Origin: Symsagittifera roscoffensis
Taxonomy: Eukaryota > Xenacoelomorpha > Acoela > Convolutidae
Length of the DNA: 64,000 nt
Assembly (NCBI RefSeq): GCF_963678635.1
Contig: NC_087063.1
Span: 19,019,814 to 19,083,813, forward strand
Direction of reading: 5' to 3'
Shown here: one piece after another, positions 45,817 through 54,977 of the stretch
Layout of the letters: each line of letters starts with the position of its first letter
Position numbering within the stretch: position 1 is the first letter of the stretch
Notes under the pieces: model-generated
What the model was told of the DNA's origin: nothing
Database searches by the model: none
The model's input: only the letters and a program-made list of their open reading frames with translations
Program-made: the position numbers and the translations under genes

Positions 45817-48800
45817 ATGAGGAAGGCCAAGATTATGGTAGTAGCGAATTCAGAGTTCGTGTACACCTCCAAGTCTTTGTTTTGGCCGGACGTCATATTG
45901 TTGGCAGCGGTCGACCTGGACCTACTGCAATCGATTTCTCTGGCTATAGGGGTACAAAGGCAGACGGACATGAACCCAATCACGATTGTGTTTGCTGGCA
46001 TCAATGACCATCTACACAGTAGAGGTTTTCTGAGCAGACTCAGAGATCCTACAACAGCAGAGAACGCTGTATGACCAGCGATAAAAGATATCCTTGAGTC
46101 GATGGGTGAAGTGGTGGACGCGACGAAGGAGGGGTCATTCAATAAAGTGACACTGAGAGTAGTATTCGCGTTGTCTCCGGGATATGCACATCTCCCGGAT
46201 GGACTGAAATTTGTGTATGTGATTGTGGCCTTACTTTCGGAGGGGAAATATGATGTGATCATATCAGCCCCGAATCGCATGATAGAGATGGAGAACCTGA
46301 GGCCACTTAAGGCTGAACTGCCTGCAGTATGGTCAGATATCTCAAACGCGATGAGAGGACTCAAGGACCATGCGCTACACATGTTAGTGTTGGACGAGGT
46401 GCTGGGGTTGGAACTGTCCAATTTCAGTCGACAACTCAAACTGAAACCGGGAATAGACGACGACCATCCAGTGATCGCGGCAATGTCCAACGACTTATGG
46501 TTCCGAGCAATGGAAGTGTCAGGTGAAGACACAAGAAGGAAAAATTCACTAGAGACGAGAGCTCACTTGGAGGCGATGGTTCTGAGAACCAAGCCGGAAG
46601 CCAACCAGTGGCTACACCTGAACCCTAGAGTAGCGGCATTGGGTGCAGATGCTTTTGAGCAAGGCCCCGTGATGATCACAAAGATACATGCCTACTTGTT
46701 GAAGGAGGTGAACCTGGCGGAAAATGCCGGAGAAAAGACCGCTGAATTTGTGAACAGAATGTGTCAGATCACTCTGGAAACCTTCTGGACCCAGGAAGTG
46801 AAGGGACAGGAGGTCTTTGAAAGGACAGACAGCATGCTAGAAGGGTTGGGAGCCGGATGGACCGCGTCCTTCTTGGCAAAAATTTACCCGAAAGTCTCGC
46901 ACTACTTGATAAAAGAATTCCTCCAAGCAGTAGTGGAAGTATCGATAGTGGAACTAATAGCCTTGTTCGTGACATTCGGAGCAAAAAGTTTCGTGAAAGG
47001 ACCGGCGATACTGCTCACCGATGGAATCCAGAACCTGCGGCTAGACGGACTTCTGACATTGATTGCAATTACCCACGGAAACTTGGGAGGACTGATGAAA
47101 CTGGCACGTTGTCCAGAGCAGATGAGAGAGAGAGTAAGGAACTTGGATATGAAGAAATCCACGGACTCGTGGTACAAGATAAGAGACCTGAGACACACTC
47201 TGATCCAATATCTCTTACAACAAAATCGCTTTGGAACGGGAGAAGACGAGACGATTGAAAGAGAGGAAGATGTTAGACGACATGTTGGAGGCATGCCGCT
47301 GTTAACAGACCTAAAATTGGCTATGAGAACCGATCCCTTGGCGTTGATCAGAGGAGTCACGGAGTTCGTGACAGTGATCTATGGACCAGCAGTCACGTTT
47401 GCGTTCCCTGACGTTAAGGTGGAAGCATATAGGAGGTCGGTGCTGCACCTGAACCTCATATCGGCAGTGGACGGTAGTACACTGAACTGGTGTGAGCAGC
47501 ACACATTGCGGGAGCTCATGAGTGAAGATCTGTTATTTGCGAAAATATCGGAGCCAGAGATGACAGTCATCAATTTTGACGATCACTTCCGTGATCGCAT
47601 GGGAGAAGTAGAGAGAGGACACATCGAGGTGTTTCCAAAGCTTTGGAATCTGAGACCCTATGATAAAACGAATGGTGAAATAACCAGAGTGCCTCGTCTC
47701 ACTGCAGCATATCACAAAGTGAGAGAAGAGACGAAGGACTGGGGCGATTACAAGAAGCTGCCGGAGGCAATCCCTGAATTCCCTCTGATAAGAAGGATGT
47801 TGCTCGGAGCAGTCTCCGTGGTACAAACTCCTAGGTTGAGATCATTCGAGACCAATGAAAGGAGAGTAGGGAATTTCGTGGGAACGATGGATCCATACTT
47901 TGTAGGGAGAAATGCCGCCGTGTTACAGTACACACGATTTGCATACACGGATCAAGCGACGAGAAGGCGAATAAGCAACGCCGCGACTCCCAAGCCTGGA
48001 AGATTTGATGAGGAATGGAAGGGATTAGGCTTAGCTCCGATGAGGATGAGAGGCAGGACCGAACTGCCTGAAGCCTCATTGATCCTGACTATTGTAAAAC
48101 AGGAGATCAGAGTGGGAGGAATACTGCAGACGAGAACCTTCCTAGCACCCTTCGGCTGCGAAGAAATCAAAGTGGTCCATGGAGAAGAGGAAGATAAATC
48201 GGCCGGTACATTGCTCATACCGAGATTCCAGGAAGAAGCCGACAATGACGAACAAGGACCATCGAGCTCGAACAAGGATAAGTCAGAAAGAGATGACGGA
48301 CAGGGTGGAAGCCTTCAAACCGAAGAACCTATGCAACAAGATCAAGCTGGTGGGGAAGACGACAGGGCATCGACAGGAGGAACATCCAGCCTGGATTTCA
48401 ACATCTTCAGTGATCTTGAGAATAATGCAGATGCGTTGGAAACGACTGAGCCAGCGGATGAAGGCATCTTGACACTGGAGCCTCCGTCAGCCTTTATGGA
48501 AATGAAACGGAATTTGTCGGAGAGCAGCTCTCCTGGCAATTCAAGAAATAACGACCAGAGAATCCTCATGGAATCACCTAGGAGGAGAAGAATAGAGGCC
48601 TCAGCCAGAGTACCTTTCTTGAGAACGTTGCCCGAAGAAGAATGGGAAGTACATCACCGAGACCACGAGAGTAGGACGGGATGCAAACTGGACAGAGTGG
48701 CGTTTATGGAAGAAGTCTGGACCGTGGTTCAAAGCTGTGGGACCCAGTCCATTCTGAAAACGGGTCTCAACCAACCCTTGATGAGAGAAGTACTTGACAA

Positions 48801-49053
48801 GCTTGATGATTGTGAAGGGAGACTGAGTGAGTTGTTGATCGACTCGGCCACTGATGAAAGTGAAGCGAATTCTCCCATCAAGATGACACCGCAGGACAAT
48901 AAAGGAGAGGTGGTGTATCTGTCAAGAACCAGGAGAGGGACGATGCAATCAAAATTGGTGATTGATAAAACCAATGCGATGAAAATGAAGTTAGGCAGCA
49001 GAGTGATGCCGAGGAGAGTTGGAAAGACGAAGGTGGATCAGAAATATCGATGA
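45817..49053 (+). pseudogene. Giant-element ORF B (about 1078 codons, one TGA)
   Basis: It starts at the ATG directly after the TAG of ORF A, in the same frame. A single in-frame TGA at 46072-46074 interrupts it after 85 codons, at a place where one base change from TGG would explain it; 983 codons follow open. The N-terminal part (KIMVVANSEF ... VFAGINDHLHSRG) has the spacing and GxND signature of block III of SGNH hydrolases, but block I lacks the usual GDS, so it looks like a second, degenerate SGNH-like region. The long middle part is alpha/beta without known motifs. The C-terminal 250 residues are acidic and low-complexity, ending in basic KTKVDQKYR. I do not recognise the rest. The stop codon overlaps the ATG of ORF C. 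A recent stop in an otherwise open frame means a copy only lately inactivated. Confidence 0.6.
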
Positions 49054-52000
49054 AAGCTGGTAATTCAGCGAAAAGGAAACGAGTTGAGGAGGTCATGGAT
49101 TTGGGGCAAGGTGATTATCAACTGTCTGGCACAGATAAAATGTTAACTGATATAGCGATGGTGGCACCCATTCTCATGGCGGGGATAAAGTAAACAGGTT
49201 ATAAATCCAAAAGGAGTGACCGCACTCTGACTGGAGCAACCTTAGAAACGGAAATACTCAGCCAATGTGGAGAGAGCACAATGAAAGACTTCAAGCCATC
49301 TCCCATGAATCATGGAAAGGGAAGTGTCGCAGGACAACTAACACCAGTGGAATATAACCGACAAACAGTGTCGGAGACTGTGTCGATAGATGAACCCACC
49401 GGTGGATACATGGAGATGTTAGAATACCGAAACTCGGCTAGAGGGTATGTAATGACCCTGGAAGACGAAAAAGCCATGGAGGGTTATCTGGAAACGATGT
49501 TGCAAGGCACCACCCTCAAGCAGAAGGCGTACGGGACTTTAGCGTCGTCTGACATACAGGCAGAAACGATAGAGCAGTTGGTAAGACTTCCATGGAAAGC
49601 AGTAGTATTAAGGTATTTCGAAGAAGAAATGAGGACTACGCCAAGAATACATGCTCTCGTGGCAGTACCTTATGTGAGAACAGAGTTACAACTCAGGTTC
49701 GCCTGGTGCATGATGGGACTGACTCGCGAAGAATATGATTCAGAAGAAAGGAAGAGGTCAAAGGAGGAGAAGGTTTTCCTTATGACGAATCTGAGGGATC
49801 TGATAGTCCAAGAGGGAGCAGCAGTAGCGTGTGCGAAGCGGAGAGACGCTCTCTGTTTCATTCGATTTCTGATAGAGCAGATTTCAGTACCTGCATTGAA
49901 CACTTGTGTTAAGATGTTGAGGGAAGGCGATGAGCGAGCGAAAGCCTTATTCTTGCTAGCACTGCTGGATATGCAGCAAAGTAAACCAATGAGGGTGAAC
50001 ATGAAAGAACCCGAAGAATTAGAACCCATGAGAAAGATAGACGAAATCAGGAGATTCTCAAACAAGGAGCTGAGACTCACTAAAGAATCTATGGGAGCAT
50101 TGCCGAAATCCAGTGAATACTGTGGACCGATCAAGAAGAAATCGTATAGCTACGTATCCGGGATCATAGGGATAGCGTACAATCCTTTCCTGAGTGAAGA
50201 CATACGCGATTGCTTCTTCGATTATGAGCAGGCGGTGTTGCTAAGATTCTGGACGTCCAGAATTGTAACGATTAAGAGCATTAACAATCCAGAGGCCAAA
50301 TTGGGACTGGTCTTGGAAGAAGAGGTGACTGCACCTTCAGTACCAAAATCCGACAAAAGAGTGGAGTTTGGGTTGGGATTCTCAGATGAATTACTGAGAA
50401 CGAGCTTGATGGCAGTGTGGGAATTGATGAGGCCATCATGGTGTCCTAGTCCCAACGCTGACTCGATATTACGGGCAACACAAGACGTACAGAGGGAACT
50501 GAATGCAGACTGTAACCTGTGTGACCTCAACATCATATATAATGTTATGATAACGGCCTCTAAGAGCAACGGAGAAGATAAAGTGGAGTTGCCTGGCTGG
50601 GGACCAGAAGACTGGGTCAAACCTGGTAGCTGTCTGGCGGAAGTCTGTGGACTGGAGGGTCACGTTTGTGGTGGTCTGGACTGCGTGAAGACCCTGGAAA
50701 AACAACACGAGCAATTGACGGTATTGTTTGGAAACGTAGTGATGAAAGCAAGAAGAGAAACGGAACTGATAGCAGATTGCCATGAGGGAACCGATGTAAA
50801 TCTAGTGTATGCACTAGGATTCTACAGCATGTTTGGTTCTTTAGAGTCACTATTGAATCTAGAACAGAAACATGAGATGGTCGAAGCCATCAGTGTAGAA
50901 ATATTTCCAGGAGTTCTGCAGACTGAGCAGAAATACATAGGAAAATGGAGGGAAGCAATCGAGACGGAAATGAACATCAGACACAGTGAGACTTATTGTA
51001 GACCATCAGGAGCACGATATTTGGTGGGTTCAACATTGGCTCCAATGTGCAAGAGCAGATACCCTGTACATTTCATGGCTGTGGACGTAAAGAGTGCGAG
51101 AACGATCGTGGATCAAGCCTTCTCAGTGCCGAAGTATGTGAGACTGGCGAGAATGTCCGAGAAATCTTACGAGTTGCTATGTAAGATGTTCTCAGCAGTT
51201 CCAGAGAGAACCAAGGAAGAATTGGAGTCAATACTAGGAAAGAAGTTCATGGGATATGTGAGAGGGAACTTCAGTGATTTTGAGAGACAGAAACAGAGAG
51301 GATCAACTGTCACAGATTACAATGCAGTAGATGAGAATGATGAAGTCCACCGAGTGATGATGGAAGTGGAACCATTACTGGAAGCTTCGGGAAAACGTAA
51401 TTGGAGGAGCATCATGTTGACACATGACGAGTTTCCTTGCCACTGCTTGCTGCAGACCTGGTGGTATCCCAAGCGTAGTAATCTGATGTTGATCTGGGAC
51501 TCTGGAGGCTTACCAGATTCATCACAGCCCATAACAATAGTGATAGTGGGAGTTATGATGGCGATACGATGGCTGGAAGCTCATGTGAGAGAAAACAATA
51601 GACAAGAGGCACCGACGAGAAAACAGTTGCGGAAGTTAGATTGTCTGAAAGATTTAGATCTTTTTGAGACAATGTGCAAAATTCTAAACATTCCGATGGA
51701 AGTGAAGAAGATATGGGCAAGGAAACGATTGATGCCATGGTTCAGAGCTAACATGACTGCATGGTTGTACGAATATGCGAAAAAGCATATGTCGAAGCAC
51801 GGCAGAGTGTGCAGTGAATATCAGCTGGACATTGGAGCAGGAGCTTTCAAGCGAGCTCTCGTGACTCATCGGAATGCAGTGACCACCGCTGTGAAAAGAA
51901 TTTCCAGGACGAGTGAACGTAGTGGAAAGGAGAAAGCAGAGATGTTAAAGGAAGATTTGGAGAGAAACGTGACGTTGTGTCTCCACAACAGCTTCTGCAG

Positions 52001-52169
52001 GAACAGAGAATCTAACGTGGATCCCCTACCTTGCTGCAAACAAAGGTTAGAAGAGCAGAAGTGTTGGAGGACGGCTTCCAGCAGCTTCAGGATAGCTAAT
52101 GACGTGTTGCAAGATACGGAAACTGAGAGTGCAGAGTCAGTATCACAGGAGGAAGAAATGGAGCATTGA
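49050..52169 (+). pseudogene. Giant-element ORF C (about 1039 codons, one TAA)
   Basis: The frame opens at ATG 49050, which overlaps the ORF B stop as ATGA. It codes for MKAGNSAKRKRVEEVMDLG (a short basic stretch like a nuclear signal), meets one TAA at 49191-49193, and from ATG 49281 runs 962 codons open. The protein is largely helical, with hydrophobic segments but no certain membrane helix (a stretch ITIVIVGVMMAIRWL near residue 755 of the 962 is the best candidate). Cys and His groups occur in FPCHCLLQTWW and in the C-terminal CLHNSFC ... CCKQRLEEQKCW, which could bind metal. I know no family that fits. The C-terminus is acidic. If the +1 shift between B and C frames is original, reinitiation at ATGA is the simplest expression route. 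Confidence 0.6.
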
Positions 52170-52979
52170 CGGATGACCGAAAAGCAAGATGAAAAAAAAA
52201 GAGATGAAATTAGAAGAATTTAGAAGTTTTAGAACTTCTAAACGACGAAAAAAGAAGAAAACAAAGGAGTAATGAAGAAAAAGTTAAAACTCAGAATTGT
52301 TTCATGTGTGTGAAAAAACTCAAGTGAGAAACCAAGCAACCAAGTTGTAATTGAAAACTGAAACATTTAGTTGAGTTTTGAAATTGTTGCATTTATAAAT
52401 TTGCATTTTGATTTTAGTTGAGTGGCTTTAGAGACACTCACTTACTATTTATTTAGAAAGGCTTAAGTGAAGGAGTATATTTAAATATTCCAGCCTGCAT
52501 GACTGTTTTTAATCAGCTAGGAGAACTGATCACTTTGTGGTGACATGGAAGGCTTGGGTAATCTCTCGTGGAGGGAGATTGTTTCATTGTTTTTTCTAAC
52601 CACAGAGTTCCTTAGTTTTAATATTCAGGACAATAACAAGCAAGATTTCCGAAGGGAGAAGCATAGTAGGATAATTTTAGCTTGTTGGTTGGCAGGACTG
52701 TCCTGCAAGCCAACACTTTTTAAATCTAAGAGAAAAAGTTTTAATCGGGACATTGACATTGGAAGTCAGAAAATATGTTTTATCTTAAGTCATATCCTCA
52801 ATGTGTAGATTGATGAGAGAATTTGAAGGCTATAGTGTTGTAGTATGATGCCATTTATATTCTGCAGTGAGTCGATGTGACGTGGATAAAGGTAATTTCG
52901 TGCATTTTGTAAATTCTGTTCGATAACACAGTATCTATTTTACGAACATTGCGTGATTCAATGAGGACATTGACCTGAC
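52170..52979 (+). other. Non-coding spacer between ORF C and the LTR
   Basis: It is AT-rich. An 87-codon open frame (52545-52808) has no recognisable features. Within it, 52683-52715 forms a tight hairpin with 16-base arms around one base (GGCAGGAC-T-GTCCTGC core). A smaller inverted repeat, TTAGAAGTTTTAGAACTTCTAA, lies near 52219. Confidence 0.5.
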
Positions 52980-52990
52980 TGTCCGGGGAG
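52980..52990 (+). promoter_or_regulatory. Polypurine-like priming site TGTCCGGGGAG
   Basis: TGTCCGGGGAG lies two bases before the LTR start (52993), where the plus-strand primer of an LTR element is expected. The same 11 bases occur at 42026 (+) and, on the minus strand, at 41806, 41740, 41674 and 38943, all inside the Gypsy-type sequences of this island. Confidence 0.55.
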
Positions 52991-52992
52991 TT

Positions 52993-53918
52993 TGTGACAT
53001 TCGACCAGAATGGCCAAAATGCAATCTCTGCAGAATTCGAATTTTTAGCAGCGAGCCTTCCGGATTAGTGATTTTTAAGGATTAAGAACGTTATTGGAAC
53101 GATTGAACAAAACGTGAAGGTTGAAGGATTCGGAAATTGCTAATTTTTAAAATTTCGAAGTGATTACGTAATATTTCTGAGAAACGTCAGAAACGGCCAT
53201 TTTGGCAGAAAAAAGCTAAAAAGCAACAGAACAACATTACCTGCAATCGCGAGAAGTACGGAAATTGTGAGGAAAAACGACAACAAATCACGGAGTTAAC
53301 AGAGAGCACTCCGAGTTGCAACTATTGTGTCGCTACAATAGTTGCAAGGCCGTTGCAGATAACGGTGAAGGGTGGAAGACAGCCTTCCGGATTACGAAGA
53401 AATCAAGATTAACGAGCTTGATTCAGTGGATTCAAGAATCCGGAAGGGTTTCGGAACTGAAACTTTTATTCTTTTATATAAACTTTTAGCTTCTTGTCAT
53501 GTCCTCAGTTGAATTTAATTAACATCTGAATTCATTCTACTAAGATGAGAAGCTAGGAGTTGGGGGAAAGGGTTGATCCATTTTCGATGGAGATGATGAT
53601 TCTTATCTACTGAACAAAAACAATAGTAATGTAATAAATAGTAGTAGCCCTGTTTTTAGGAGTGACCTCGTGGTCTGGGGATACTGAGACCCAGCCATGA
53701 GCTCATTATTCCTGCATGTAATTAAGTTAATTTGAGTGTTTTGACCGAAGCCGAAAGCAGTAACGTTTTTTGTCGACCCGATGTTAGAAAAGACCACCAA
53801 AAGTACTGGCTTGGTAGAGACGGTGAAAAGCATATAAAGCTCTGTTTAGACGTTAGCCAGTCGTCTTAGGACTTAGTTTTATTTTCCGTCGATATGTATC
53901 TTCCGGGCGAATGTTACA
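52993..53918 (+). repeat. LTR (3') of the giant element
   Basis: It begins TGTGACATTC and ends GAATGTTACA, a 10-bp inverted terminal pair with one mismatch, framed as TG...CA. It is homologous to the solo LTR at 11755-12626 over several blocks (GTCTGGGGAT, GAGACCCAGC, AGCCAGTCGTC, GGGCGAATG). The length is 926 bp. A short internal inverted repeat (GCAACTATTGT ... ACAATAGTTGC) lies near 53316-53346. A MITE lies directly at its right end. Confidence 0.6.
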
Positions 53919-53920
53919 CT

Positions 53921-54340
53921 TTGGGGCGGACGCTTTTCCCTTCTCGTGAATTCGACACTCTGCCGACCCAAAGGGTCCCCCTTTGTACTATTTTGAGATA
54001 TCCTTTTTTGGTGACTAAAGAAGCGCCTTTGACTAAAATGCGCCTTTGTTCTAAAGGCGCATTCGGCGCCAATATTTACTGATTTTGAGGGGGAGCGCGC
54101 GCCGAAAAAAACGCGATTTTTTGGTCAAAAAATTTCCTAAAAACGCCATTTTCGGCCTGTTTTTCAAAAATTTGCCTGCGCGCTTAGAAATTTTAGCCAA
54201 CACGGGATCTCTGCAGTGCTTTGGGATTGCTCAGAAAATCAATTTGGTCTACCTAAAAAAAGAAGGTCGACAAAGTTTTCGAATTTTTTTTCGAAAATCC
54301 GCCCCCCCTCCCTCTCGAAAACAACCTAGATCAGCCCCTG
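53921..54340 (-). mobile_element. hAT-type MITE (copy D, minus orientation)
   Basis: In minus orientation it starts CAGGGGCTGATCTAGG (54340 leftward) and ends TCCGCCCC near 53921. The interior matches the other copies in reverse: GCCGACCCAAAGGGTCCCCC and GCGCGCGCCGAAAAAAACGC. It abuts the LTR end at 53918 with only two or three bases between. Confidence 0.75.
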
Positions 54341-54354
54341 TTTTAAAAAATATT

Positions 54355-54513
54355 ATTGATTCCGTTTTCTCGATTTTTGTTTGTTCTTTGAAAAATGGTT
54401 CTACTGTAAAATGGTTCTCTGTTCTACTTAAAAAACTTAAAATATTTTTCCCGTCAGTTGCTTTAGACTTCCTCCACCGTCTGTTGACTATGTTTTTTGT
54501 TGGCGTTGTTTGT
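54355..54513. repeat. Dispersed repeat shared with 1830-2018
   Basis: Aligned blocks are CGTTTTCTCGATTTTTG, a GTTCTACTT stretch and CTGTCTGTTGACT followed by TTTTTTGTTGG. The same order is seen just before the first MSH5 exon. No coding. Confidence 0.6.
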
Positions 54514-54536
54514 NNNNNNNNNNNNNNNNNNNNNNN
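54514..54536. other. Assembly gap, 23 N
   Basis: A short run of N directly before the outer end of the BEL-2 3' LTR. Four bases (TATA) separate it from the LTR end, so the target duplication cannot be read. Confidence 0.95.
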
Positions 54537-54540
54537 TATA

Positions 54541-54977
54541 TGCTCGCTAATCTCCAAAACTGATCCAAATTCGTTAAATTAATAAAAGATATTTCTCGTC
54601 AAATAACTCGGTCAATAAATTAATTTCGGCATTATTTCTATTGATCTGAACATCATATAACATTTTTATCATTCGTCCGTTTTTGGTACAAAACGGCGCA
54701 AGCTAGCCACAAGAACCGGTCGGTAATGTCCTTGAGACAAATTGCTCTTTTTGGCGGTCAACCTTAATCAAGGCTGAACCAAATAAGAACCAAAAAACAG
54801 TTAAAATAGGATGTAACCCCCGTTTTTAGTATATTAATACATGGGCAGGTGGGGGACTCGAACCTACGTCAACGGTTAACCTATATAATCGGCGTTATGG
54901 TAGCTTAGGCCACTCGGCCAACTGAGCTTATTTTATATGCATCTATACTTGTTTTATTCTACATTTGCATTGCAACA
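54541..54977 (-). repeat. 3' LTR of BEL-2
   Basis: On the minus strand it starts TGTTGCAATGCAAATG directly after the polypurine tract and ends ATTAGCGAGCA; length 437 bp. It includes the stop codon of the polyprotein (TAG at 54959-54961). A TATA-like GCATATAAAA lies about 40 bases in, then the tRNA-like boxes. Positions 54541-54702 match 63839-64000. Confidence 0.88.
54855..54920 (-). promoter_or_regulatory. tRNA-like Pol III A and B boxes in the BEL-2 LTR
   Basis: On the minus strand, A box TGGCCGAGTGG (54920-54910) and B box GTTCGAGTC (54863-54855) both fit the Pol III consensus and are 46 bases apart. The head resembles a Ser/Leu-type tRNA (GCTCAGTTGGCCGAGTGG). Acceptor arms do not pair, so it is not a tRNA gene. 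Confidence 0.65.

Larger units (their letters stand above)
41897..53918 (+). mobile_element. 3' portion of a giant Gypsy-type LTR element
   Basis: On the + strand, in order: the tail of pol (same segment that follows integrase on the minus strand), a macrodomain, a short non-coding stretch with a possible splice acceptor, three large ORFs (43030-45816, 45817-49053, 49050-52169), a spacer of about 800 bp, a polypurine-like site and a 926-bp LTR. The three ORFs thus lie in the position where env or other extra genes are found in Gypsy-type elements. Coding density, base composition (more GC than the flanks) and near-absence of introns set it apart from host DNA. The gag-pol half and 5' LTR are not on this strand. 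A full element of this layout would be roughly 17-19 kb. Linking ORFs to the pol rests on frame continuity into the macrodomain and on the shared motif TGTCCGGGGAG. Alternative: a chimera of two elements. Confidence 0.6.
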
